A stretch of DNA of 5,390 nt from Deltaproteobacteria bacterium (GCA_019307645.1 JAFDJF010000223.1:1-5390), one strand, 5' to 3'; counted from the first letter of the stretch, positions 1-5,390 are shown. Numbers and translations are program-made. The notes: generated from the sequence alone by a model not told the origin.

Positions 1-311
1 TCCTCGCTCAGACGTTCCAGAATTCTGACTTTGGAGTACTGGTCAGGCGTAAGGATATCGCCCTCAATCTGTTCTCTCATCTTAGGCGGCATGGGCGTTT
101 TTATGGAAAGGGACACACCCCCCTCAGGGGTTGTGTCGGCGATGGTATCTATGAATCCCAGCCCGGGATCATAAATGTGAAGATTCATTCGGTCCGCAGG
201 GATAAAATCTCGCATGTACAGTAAAAGTTGATACAGGGACTTCTCTATCTCTAGGCTCCCGCAGATCCGAAGCGTGGCTTCGCGAAAAAATGTATTCTCA
301 TCTATTGTCAT
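1..311 (-). CDS. Sigma-54-dependent transcriptional regulator, GAF-like N-terminus (partial, 5' end only)
   Basis: The frame is open from an ATG at 311-309 to the left edge, giving 103 complete N-terminal codons; the rest lies outside the window. A GGAG ribosome binding site (318-321) sits 6 nt upstream and supports the start. The protein begins MTIDENTFFREATLRICGSL, followed by a segment around residues 20-75 containing LYQLLLYMRDFIPADRMNL and an IYDPGLG stretch. This opening is, from memory, typical of GAF-type sensors placed before the AAA+ sigma-54 interaction domain in deltaproteobacterial activators. The AAA+ GAFTGA loop and the C-terminal HTH would lie beyond the window, so the class is inferred from the N-terminus alone. 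There is no receiver domain in the visible part, so control is probably by ligand binding. It diverges from the signalling operon starting at 808, which has a sigma-54 promoter, making it a likely local activator. An alternative is a GAF protein with another output domain. Confidence 0.75.
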   Translation of the reverse strand, partial: MTIDENTFFREATLRICGSLEIEKSLYQLLLYMRDFIPADRMNLHIYDPGLGFIDTIADTTPEGGVSLSIKTPMPPKMREQIEGDILTPDQYSKVRILERLSE

Positions 312-376
312 GTTTTTCTCCGTTGATTATCGTATTTGGATGCATATCATAAAACCGGTAAATATGCAATGTTATT

Positions 377-390
377 TATCATATATGATA
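377..390. repeat. Perfect 14-bp palindrome upstream of the sigma-54 regulator gene
   Basis: TATCATATATGATA is fully self-complementary. It lies about 66 bp upstream of the regulator start at 311, in very AT-rich DNA. The TATGAT it contains on the minus strand could act as a -10 element, but I see no good -35 partner. It could be an operator for autoregulation of the regulator gene, or simply AT-rich promoter DNA. A looser dyad, TGCATAT (341-347) with ATATGCA (362-368), lies between it and the gene. Confidence 0.45.
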
Positions 391-475
391 TTTCTTGATA
401 AGAGTATTTTGAGGATCAAAATTTTTATCTGACGCAGATATTGGCGAAAAAGACAGTTTTCGTTTGGGAGCTAGT

Positions 476-496
476 TACTTGGCGTAACTCCAAGTA
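476..496. promoter_or_regulatory. Candidate upstream activator site (enhancer dyad) for the sigma-54 promoter
   Basis: TACTTGG and CCAAGTA form perfect 7-bp arms around a 7-nt spacer. A second dyad overlaps it, AGTTAC-N5-GTAACT at 473-489, so the site can be read as two alternative nested inverted repeats. The centre lies about 150 bp upstream of the -24 element at 638, within the range usual for NtrC-type enhancers. Binding by the divergent regulator is an inference from position and symmetry only. Confidence 0.5.
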
Positions 497-503
497 TACG
501 AAT

Positions 504-521
504 TGACACAAATATCTGTCA
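504..521. repeat. Short dyad TGACA-N8-TGTCA
   Basis: The 5-bp arms TGACA (504-508) and TGTCA (517-521) are perfect. It lies just downstream of the larger dyad and could be another half of a composite operator. The left arm is part of a TTGACA that resembles a sigma-70 -35 box, but no good -10 follows at 16-18 bp. Confidence 0.3.
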
Positions 522-522
522 T

Positions 523-577
523 AAATATGGCATCTCGATTAACACTGCGTCAGATTCATTGACTCAAAATATGCCAT
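523..577. repeat. Direct repeat pair AAATATG(G/C)CAT
   Basis: AAATATGGCAT at 523-533 and AAATATGCCAT at 567-577 match at 10 of 11 positions and are offset by 44 bp, close to four helical turns. The central GGCAT/GCCAT parts are also inverted relative to each other. With the neighbouring dyads this makes the region 420-580 unusually repeat-dense, as expected of a multi-site regulatory region. Confidence 0.35.
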
Positions 578-595
578 TTCATTCATAAGGGATTC

Positions 596-608
596 CAGCT
601 AGTTGATA
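596..608 (-). promoter_or_regulatory. Putative IHF binding site
   Basis: On the minus strand this reads TATCAACTAGCTG, matching the IHF consensus WATCAA-N4-TTR at 8 of 9 defined positions; the one mismatch is in the TTR half. It lies between the candidate enhancer (476-496) and the -24/-12 promoter (637-652), the usual place for IHF to bend DNA and bring a sigma-54 activator to the polymerase. The consensus is short and AT-rich, so chance matches occur; the position is the main support. Confidence 0.45.
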
Positions 609-636
609 TCATTGTTCATTCCTAAATTGTCAGTTT

Positions 637-652
637 CGGCACAATTCCTGCA
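637..652 (+). promoter_or_regulatory. Sigma-54 (-24/-12) promoter for the HDOD-kinase operon
   Basis: CGGCACAATTCCTGCA matches the sigma-54 consensus TGGCACR-N4-TTGCW with two mismatches and has the obligatory GG (638-639) and GC (650-651) separated by exactly 10 nt. Transcription should start near 663, giving a leader of about 145 nt before the ATG at 808. The divergent neighbour looks like a sigma-54 activator, which strengthens the assignment. No better -24/-12 match was found in the intergenic region. Confidence 0.7.
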
Positions 653-748
653 ATAAAGGCAATCGGTAACCAGTGAAGTGACGGGAAAATGTTTTTTAAA
701 ATGGTTTTCAGGCTGAACGTGATATGAAAATTCAGGTCTGACAAATTA

Positions 749-791
749 AGGGCTCGCGCCAAAAATGTGAATTTATTTTTGCGCGAACCCT
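749..791 (+). promoter_or_regulatory. Long hairpin in the 5' leader, directly before the ribosome binding site
   Basis: The left arm (749-765) pairs with the right arm (776-791) over 15 base pairs, with one C/A mismatch (753/787) and one bulged C (760), around a 10-nt loop. The stem combines an AGGG/CCCT base, a GC-rich TCGCGC/GCGCGA middle and an A5/T5 top. It ends 4 nt before the AGGAG at 796-800. No T-run follows on either strand, so it is not a standard intrinsic terminator. It could protect the mRNA 5' end, tune translation, or bind a protein or ligand. It matches no riboswitch class that I recognise. Confidence 0.6.
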
Positions 792-807
792 AAGCAGGAG
801 TATCAAA

Positions 808-2034
808 ATGGGTGTAATGAATATTGACGATCTGAAAGAAGATATGGTTCTTTCTGATGATGTTACAGATATAACCGGCAGACTTCTTCTCCAGAAAGGA
901 CAAAAACTCAGACCAAACCATGTTAATATTATGAAAAAATGGGGGGTAACAGAAGTGAGCGTCGTTGATGACGCTAATGATGAACTTAGTTCTGGATCAA
1001 ATAGAAACCGGAAAGAAACGGAACAAATTGAACAGGAAATAATACCCATCTTCAAATATGTTGATCTTGATCACCCTGCGATAAAGGAATTGTTTCGATT
1101 GTCTGTCCTGTTCAGAAAAGAGCAAGACATTTCAGAGGGAATGCCCAAGTCTCTTCCAGCAGAATCTATTGATATTCATGAAGTGCATCCGACCGTGGAC
1201 GTGCGAGAGAAGATTAGCCAGAATTCACTCAAATTGCCTGAGATTCCCAACGTTGTTTTTGAGCTAAACGACATCTTGTCTGACCCCCTGAGCACCGCTG
1301 ATAGTCTGGCTCAGGTGGTGGCGAAAAGCCCCAGTTTAACGGCTGCCCTGTTAAAAATAGTCAATTCTTCATTTTATGGTTTTTCGTCCAAGATAGACAC
1401 CATATCGCGGGCCGTAACAATAATCGGAACCAGAGAAATCAGCAGTCTGGCGCTGGTAATATGCACTATTACGGTCTTCAAAAATATTCCAAGGGAAATA
1501 TTGGGCATGCGTTCATTCTTAAAGCACAGCTTTGCATGCGGCCTTTTATCAAGAATGATGGCCGCGAACAGGAACATACAACAAACAGAACAACTATTTG
1601 TGGCGGGTCTTTTGCACGACATCGGCAGAGTGATAATCTACAAGTATTTTCCTGAGCAGGCGAAAGCCCTCTTAACCCGGTGTATGGTCTCGGAAAAAGT
1701 GCTGCACCAGGAAGAACACAACTTTTTGGGATGTAATCACACCGACGTTTCCAGGTATGTTTTGCAGGAGTGGAATTTTCCTCCAGTATTGGAAAACAAC
1801 ATCTTTTATCACCATAATCCCATGGCCGCCAATGACCCTGTTCAGGCAAGCATCGTGCATCTGGCAGACATTATTGTTAACGGACTCGGGATAGGCAGCA
1901 GCGGAGAAAAACTTGTTCCGCCTCTCGACACCGAGGCATGGGAACTCCTCGGACTCCCACCCAGTAGTTTTGAAGTGATTATCAACCAGGCGAGCCATCA
2001 GCTTACGTCCCTTGATCTCTTCCTCCAGGAGTAG
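808..2034 (+). CDS. HDOD domain signalling protein
   Basis: This 408-residue soluble protein has two parts. Residues about 4-52 resemble the small module found in front of some HD-GYP and HDOD proteins (DLKEDMVLSDDV, then GRLLLQKGQKL and WGVTEVSVV). After a charged linker, residues about 135-345 form an HDOD domain: LPEIPNVVFELNDIL, then LLKIVNSSFYGF, AVTIIGTREISSLAL, GLLHDIGRV and an FYHHNP segment. HDOD domains are usually non-catalytic output or scaffold modules in signal transduction. Here the HD-type positions are well kept: H240, H270-D271, H311, H335/H336 and D354. No membrane segment or signal peptide is seen. AGGAG (796-800) lies 7 nt before the ATG and supports this start; an ATG at codon 4 is less well placed. 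It is the first gene of an operon with two histidine kinases, 8 nt ahead of the first, and may be the output of that pathway. Its partner is unknown. Confidence 0.9.
   Translation: MGVMNIDDLKEDMVLSDDVTDITGRLLLQKGQKLRPNHVNIMKKWGVTEVSVVDDANDELSSGSNRNRKETEQIEQEIIPIFKYVDLDHPAIKELFRLSVLFRKEQDISEGMPKSLPAESIDIHEVHPTVDVREKISQNSLKLPEIPNVVFELNDILSDPLSTADSLAQVVAKSPSLTAALLKIVNSSFYGFSSKIDTISRAVTIIGTREISSLALVICTITVFKNIPREILGMRSFLKHSFACGLLSRMMAANRNIQQTEQLFVAGLLHDIGRVIIYKYFPEQAKALLTRCMVSEKVLHQEEHNFLGCNHTDVSRYVLQEWNFPPVLENNIFYHHNPMAANDPVQASIVHLADIIVNGLGIGSSGEKLVPPLDTEAWELLGLPPSSFEVIINQASHQLTSLDLFLQE
2027..2031 (+). promoter_or_regulatory. Ribosome binding site of the hybrid kinase, inside the end of the HDOD gene
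   Basis: AGGAG lies in the last codons of the HDOD gene and abuts its TAG stop (2032-2034). It is 11 nt from the ATG at 2043, slightly longer than ideal. The overlap suggests that translation of the kinase is coupled to that of the HDOD protein. Confidence 0.6.
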
Positions 2035-2042
2035 AAAACAGA

Positions 2043-3803
2043 ATGGATAATGAAATAACCACTGAACAGCTTTTGGCCCGCATAGATCATCTGGAAAAAA
2101 ACAGCCGATTCGTCCAGGATGCGCTGGAAATGGCGCTTTCTCTGGGGGATTTTCAAGAAAACATTAACGAAAGGCATGACCCGCATCGCGTTTTGCAGGA
2201 AGCAGAAAAACGGACCCGTTGCCTTATTCCATTTGAAGTTTGCGCTATTTGCCTTGTGAATGAAGACAATCCGGATATAACCATATCACTTTGCGAGCCG
2301 GCAGATCACAGGCAGTTTGTTGAAAATGAGATGGAATTCATGACCGAAAAAGGACTTTTTGCCTGGGCCTTACGTGAGAAAAGAGGCGTTCTAGTCAAGT
2401 CAAAAGATCAGGAAAAAGAATTTCTTTTGCATGTGATCGCGACCCGTTCTCAAATAAGGGGTATGTTTATAGGACTTCTGCCGGACAAGAAGCGACGGAT
2501 TCCTGACGCATCTATGAGTCTTTTGTCACTTATCCTGCTGAATACCGCAAATGCAATCGAAAGTCTTGAATCGTATAACTGGGTGCTCAAACAGAATTCT
2601 GTCCTTGAAGAGAAAGTTGAGGAGCGGACAAAGGAACTGGTCAAGTATGAAAGGCAGCTCCAGAGAGCCCAGAAAATGGAGGCAATCGGAACTCTTGCAG
2701 GAGGGGTTGCACATGATCTGAACAATATCCTGTCAGGTCTTGTAAGCTATCCCGAGTTGCTGCTCATGGATCTTCCCGAAGACAGCCCGTTAAGAAAACC
2801 GGTACAGACGATAAAAAAATCGGGAGAGAAAGCCGCTGCCATTGTGCAGGATTTGCTCACGCTGGCGAGAAGAGGGGTGGCAGCAACGGAAGTCGTTAAT
2901 TTAAACGATGTCATCTCTGAATATTTGAAAAGTCCGGAATTTGAAAAGCTGCAGTTTCATCATCCCGAAATTCAGGTAGAAACCAACCTCAGAGCAAGCT
3001 TAAGGAGTATTTTAGCGTCTCCTGTTCATTTGTCAAAAACGATCATGAACCTGGTCTCCAATGCCGCAGAAGCCACGCCCTCTAAAGGCAAAATTGTCAT
3101 ATCTACAGCAAATCAATACGTTGACGCCCCAATAGAGGGTTATGACGATGTTGAAGAGGGCGATTACATCACTCTCACGGTTTCTGATTGCGGGACAGGT
3201 ATATCAACCGATGAGATGGAAAGGATCTTTGAGCCTTTCTATACCAAAAAAGTAATGGGGAGAAGCGGAACAGGAATCGGTATGGCGGTTGTTTGGGGAA
3301 CAGTAAAAGACCATAATGGTTATATTGACGTTCAAAGTATTGAGGGAAAAGGCACCACGTTCACGATCTACTTTCCCATAACAAGAGAAACTCCAGGCAA
3401 AGATGAGCACTGCCTGACATTTGATGATTATAAAGGGGAAGGGGAATTCATCCTGGTGGTGGACGACGTGAAAGAGCAGCGGAACATTGCTGCCGAAATG
3501 TTGAGAAAACTGGGGTATTCTGTGAAATCAGTTTCGAGTGGTAATGAAGCGGTTGCATACCTGAAAGACAATTCCGCAGATTTATTGGTCCTGGACATGA
3601 TCATGGATCCGGGAATTGACGGGCTTGAGACCTATAAAAGGGTTGTGCAGTTGCATCCGGAGCAGAAAGCAGTCATCGCCAGTGGTTTTTCTGAATCAGA
3701 AAATGTTAAGGAAGCACAGAAACTGGGGGCAGGACCCTATATAAGAAAACCGTATTTGCTGGAAAAAATCGGACTTGCTGTGAGGGCCGAGCTGGACAAA
3801 TAA
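2043..3803 (+). CDS. Soluble hybrid histidine kinase (GAF-like, HisKA, HATPase, receiver)
   Basis: This 586-residue protein autophosphorylates on histidine and can pass the phosphate to its own receiver. A short N-terminal helix (1-40) precedes a GAF-like sensor at about 46-175. A predicted coiled coil (about 176-213, with LEEKVEERTKEL) leads to the H-box GGVAHDLNNIL with phosphoacceptor H224. The ATPase domain shows the N-box NLVSNAAEA (336-344), the D-box DCGTG (382-386), FEPFYTKK, and the G2 box GTGIGM (409-414). The C-terminal receiver (about 470-585) has acidic D474/D475, phosphoacceptor D518, S547 and K569, so it should be functional. No transmembrane segment is seen, so the signal is cytoplasmic; its nature is unknown. 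There is no DNA-binding or enzymatic output after the receiver, so the phosphate probably moves on, or the receiver controls a partner such as the upstream HDOD protein or tunes the kinase itself. Confidence 0.93.
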   Translation: MDNEITTEQLLARIDHLEKNSRFVQDALEMALSLGDFQENINERHDPHRVLQEAEKRTRCLIPFEVCAICLVNEDNPDITISLCEPADHRQFVENEMEFMTEKGLFAWALREKRGVLVKSKDQEKEFLLHVIATRSQIRGMFIGLLPDKKRRIPDASMSLLSLILLNTANAIESLESYNWVLKQNSVLEEKVEERTKELVKYERQLQRAQKMEAIGTLAGGVAHDLNNILSGLVSYPELLLMDLPEDSPLRKPVQTIKKSGEKAAAIVQDLLTLARRGVAATEVVNLNDVISEYLKSPEFEKLQFHHPEIQVETNLRASLRSILASPVHLSKTIMNLVSNAAEATPSKGKIVISTANQYVDAPIEGYDDVEEGDYITLTVSDCGTGISTDEMERIFEPFYTKKVMGRSGTGIGMAVVWGTVKDHNGYIDVQSIEGKGTTFTIYFPITRETPGKDEHCLTFDDYKGEGEFILVVDDVKEQRNIAAEMLRKLGYSVKSVSSGNEAVAYLKDNSADLLVLDMIMDPGIDGLETYKRVVQLHPEQKAVIASGFSESENVKEAQKLGAGPYIRKPYLLEKIGLAVRAELDK

Positions 3804-3840
3804 CTTGGGCCTGCGTGCGATTTCACTGAAGCTTTTGTTT

Positions 3841-3844
3841 GGAG
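3841..3844 (+). promoter_or_regulatory. Ribosome binding site fixing the start of the PAS kinase
   Basis: GGAG lies 6 nt before the ATG at 3851. The longer frame beginning with TTG at 3839 would place this motif inside the coding region and has no comparable motif of its own, so the ATG is preferred. Confidence 0.65.
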
Positions 3845-3850
3845 CCGAAA

Positions 3851-4990
3851 ATGGCCAGAATGTGTGTAGACGAAACTGAGATAAAAAACGCAAATATTTT
3901 TGAGATCCTCCTGGACAACTTTCCGGACATGATTCATTCAGTGGATGGTAAAGGCCAAATTGTCTACGCTAACAGAACTGCTGAGGCGCTTCTCGGCTAC
4001 ACTCGTGAAGAACTGCTCACAATGAATATTCGCGAAGTCTATGCAGAATCGGTTCTGGAAGCAGTCGATAAAGGATTTTTGGATTTGAAAGAACGCGGGG
4101 ATAAAACTATTCCCGAAAGTCTTGTGAAGGCAAAAGACGGAACCGCAATTGCTGTTGAAATACGTTCTTTCAGCATCTACGATGACAATAACAGATTTGT
4201 CCGAACTTTCTCCATCCTGCGTGATCTCAGGGAGCAAAAGAAACTTCAGCGTCAACTCATACATGCCGGACGGCTTGCAGCCATAGGCGAACTTGCTTCA
4301 GGAGTCGCGCATGATATCAATAATCCACTGACGGTCATTACATTAGCGAACGAGATGGCCCTTACCGAACTGAAAAATGGAGATAAGATTTCCAGCAAAA
4401 CACTGAATATCATAAAATCACAGATGGAGAATGTTGAAAGGGCATCAAACTCCATTAAAAAACTCGTGGATCATCTACAGAACTTTTCAAGAAGCACGAC
4501 AGAAGACTATGAAATCTTTGATCTCTATCATACTCTTGATGACGCGCTTTTCATTGTCGGCAGCAAAATAAAAAAACTGGACATCAACATTTACAACAAA
4601 GTCAATGAAAACCGTTATTTTGTCAAAGGTTCCCAGAATAACATGGAGCAGGTTTTTGTAAACTTGCTGTCCAATTCATGTGACGCCATGGCCGGTCAGG
4701 CTGATGAACGAAAGATTGAGCTTTCCATATCTCCCTGCCGGAGAAGCAACGTTGATTGCTGGAAGTGTGCTGTCTCTGACACCGGGACCGGTTTCCCTGA
4801 AGATATGACCGAGGACATATTCCAGTCGTTTTTTACTACGAAGCAAAAAGGTAAAGGCACGGGACTGGGGCTTTCTATAGTCAGGGGTATTGTCCGAGAT
4901 CACAATGGTGACATCGAGGCAACTGGTGGAGAAACAAACGGGGCAATTTTTTCGGTCTACATCCCGCAGGCAGACATACAGGGAGATTGA
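3851..4990 (+). CDS. Soluble PAS domain histidine kinase
   Basis: With the ATG at 3851 the protein has 379 residues; the frame also extends to a TTG at 3839, adding 4 residues. A PAS/PAC sensor spans about 17-130 (FEILLDNFPDMIHSVD, YANRTAEALLGYTREEL, ending near SILRDLREQKKL). The H-box GELASGVAHDINNPL has phosphoacceptor H154. The ATPase domain has the N-box NLLSNSCDAM (from N271), the D-box DTGTG (310-314), an FFTTK element, and the G2 box GKGTGLGL (334-341). The organisation resembles NtrB-type kinases that often serve sigma-54 response regulators, but no such receiver protein is present here. There is no membrane segment. Three cysteines (C296, C303, C306), including a CWKC, lie just before the D-box, which is unusual. 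The gene follows the hybrid kinase after 47 nt with no terminator between, so it is probably in the same operon. A likely phosphate acceptor is the receiver of the hybrid kinase, but this is inference. Confidence 0.92.
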   Translation: MARMCVDETEIKNANIFEILLDNFPDMIHSVDGKGQIVYANRTAEALLGYTREELLTMNIREVYAESVLEAVDKGFLDLKERGDKTIPESLVKAKDGTAIAVEIRSFSIYDDNNRFVRTFSILRDLREQKKLQRQLIHAGRLAAIGELASGVAHDINNPLTVITLANEMALTELKNGDKISSKTLNIIKSQMENVERASNSIKKLVDHLQNFSRSTTEDYEIFDLYHTLDDALFIVGSKIKKLDINIYNKVNENRYFVKGSQNNMEQVFVNLLSNSCDAMAGQADERKIELSISPCRRSNVDCWKCAVSDTGTGFPEDMTEDIFQSFFTTKQKGKGTGLGLSIVRGIVRDHNGDIEATGGETNGAIFSVYIPQADIQGD

Positions 4991-4996
4991 TGCAAT

Positions 4997-5390
4997 TTAG
5001 AGCTTTTCCTGTTCCAAAAACTTTTCCATTGCCACCCGGTTACTTCTTTTCCGACTTTCCTCCTACCACGCTTTCCGAAACTTCTTTTCTTGATTGATTA
5101 ACCGAATTAAACCATCCGCTTTCAGGCTGTGTCGCAATTGATATTTCAAAATATCGTAAAAAATATGGCTTCACAGATTGAACGACATTGCGCGATCTTT
5201 AATTTTCAGGGGGCACACCCCTCAGAAAAACAGCTTCAAAAAGGCCTTTTTTAATTGTGGTGAATAATATTCAGACAAAACCCTTTCAGGGTCAATTTCA
5301 GGCCACCCTTTCGAGGGGTGGTAGTTGACTGTTTGTTCCTCAACCCTTAAGGGACAATTCCAAAAGAGGGGGTTGATTGACATTTCGCAG
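4997..5390 (-). pseudogene. Possible decayed minus-strand coding sequence entering from the right edge
   Basis: One minus-strand frame reads from the right edge to a TAA at 4999-4997 with three internal stops: TGA at 5224-5222, TGA at 5173-5171 and TAG at 5065-5063. The first open part (from an ATG at 5383, 53 codons, open to the edge) reads like protein, for example GWPEIDPERVLSEYYSPQLK. After the stops, the same frame gives KYQLRHSLKADGLIRLI, a charged stretch, and ends near RVAMEKFLEQEKL. I do not recognise the family. A stop-poor frame of about 130 codons can arise by chance, and the A-rich strand favours lysine and glutamate codons, so this is weak. Alternatives are an intact 53-residue or longer gene ending at 5222, or non-coding DNA. 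Confidence 0.25.
5281..5353. repeat. Cluster of three C-rich/G-rich dyads
   Basis: Three similar short inverted repeats follow one another: CCCT-TTC-AGGG (5281-5291), CCACCC-N7-GGGTGG (5303-5321) and CCCTTAAGGG (5344-5353). The middle one is framed by GTCAA (5291-5295) and TTGAC (5325-5329). A further pair is TCAACCC (5340-5346) with GGGTTGA (5370-5376). None is followed by a T-run. They overlap the possible coding frame on the minus strand, and their function is unknown. Confidence 0.35.

Larger units (their letters stand above)
427..555. repeat. Widely spaced 11-bp inverted repeat pair
   Basis: ATCTGACGCAG at 427-437 is repeated as its exact reverse complement CTGCGTCAGAT at 545-555. The first copy is itself part of a short dyad, TATCTG-ACG-CAGATA (426-440). 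The two copies flank the dyads at 476-496 and 504-521. Such spacing is compatible with paired sites for a dimeric or oligomeric regulator acting on one or both divergent genes. The identity of the binding protein is unknown. Confidence 0.5.
4991..5390. other. Region downstream of the operon without a convincing intact gene
   Basis: The 400 bases after the PAS kinase contain no convincing intact gene on either strand and no classical intrinsic terminator. They hold AT-rich dyads: GATATTT-CA-AAATATC (5140-5155) and the perfect palindrome AAAAAGGCCTTTTT (5238-5251), which is followed by one more T and could form a weak A/U hairpin. A short GC hairpin AGGGG-N5-CCCCT lies at 5208-5222 without a T-run. 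A 10-bp direct repeat ACTTCTTTTC occurs at 5042-5051 and 5080-5089 in a pyrimidine-rich stretch. A degenerate minus-strand frame covers most of the region and is listed separately. Confidence 0.5.

Noticed and set aside
503..531. Sigma-70 type promoter starting with TTGACA (503-508)
   Set aside because: At 17-bp spacing the -10 would be TATGGC, a poor match, and it would start transcription nearly 300 bp before the gene. The sigma-54 site is better.
689..727. 12-codon open frame in the operon leader (MFFKMVFRLNVI)
   Set aside because: The only nearby purine motif (GGG, 683-685) is 3 nt from the ATG, too close for a ribosome binding site, and the peptide has no run of regulatory codons. Kept only as a remote leader-peptide possibility.
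732..1055. Minus-strand open frame of 107 codons over the leader and the start of the HDOD gene
   Set aside because: Serine- and phenylalanine-rich antisense translation without recognisable motifs; overlaps the well-supported HDOD gene.
1478..1849. Minus-strand open frame of 123 codons within the HDOD gene
   Set aside because: It lies antisense to a gene with clear domain motifs, shows no family features, and is best explained as a shadow of that gene.
5125..5147. Insertion-sequence end suggested by GGCTGTGTCGCAATTG
   Set aside because: It has a vague likeness to some transposon ends, but no matching inverted copy, target duplication or transposase is visible in the window.
5238..5252. Intrinsic terminator at AAAAAGGCCTTTTTT
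   Set aside because: The palindrome has no room for a loop unless GGCC is unpaired, leaving a stem of only A/U pairs; too weak for a confident call.

Overview
The window looks like a stretch of a Gram-negative, probably deltaproteobacterial (Desulfobacterota) chromosome. This is inferred from protein style only: a GAF-type sigma-54 activator whose N-terminus resembles those common in sulfate reducers, an HDOD protein, and soluble hybrid histidine kinases, all at moderate GC. No rRNA, tRNA, CRISPR array or recognisable insertion sequence is visible.

Layout. Positions 1-311 (minus strand) hold the first 103 codons of a sigma-54-dependent regulator with an N-terminal GAF-like sensor; the gene runs off the left edge. 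Positions 312-807 are a divergent intergenic region rich in dyads and repeats. They carry a good sigma-54 (-24/-12) promoter at 637-652 pointing right, a near-consensus IHF site at 596-608, a 21-bp dyad at 476-496 at enhancer distance, and a long hairpin at 749-791 just before the ribosome binding site of the next gene. Three plus-strand genes follow: an HDOD signalling protein (808-2034), a soluble GAF/histidine kinase/receiver hybrid (2043-3803), and a soluble PAS histidine kinase (3851-4990, start moved from an upstream TTG). Positions 4991-5390 hold no convincing intact gene, but one minus-strand frame is protein-like and broken by three stops, and several short dyads lie in it.

How it may work together (inference). 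The arrangement reads as one signalling cassette. The divergently encoded GAF-AAA+ type activator would bind the dyads, IHF would bend the DNA, and sigma-54 polymerase would transcribe the HDOD-kinase-kinase operon. Neither kinase has a membrane segment, so both should sense cytoplasmic signals. The PAS kinase has no receiver of its own; the receiver on the hybrid kinase is the only one in the window. No DNA-binding output is encoded in the operon, so the HDOD protein is the most obvious candidate output. The activator's visible N-terminus is a GAF-like domain rather than a receiver, so it is probably controlled by a ligand rather than by phosphorylation from these kinases.
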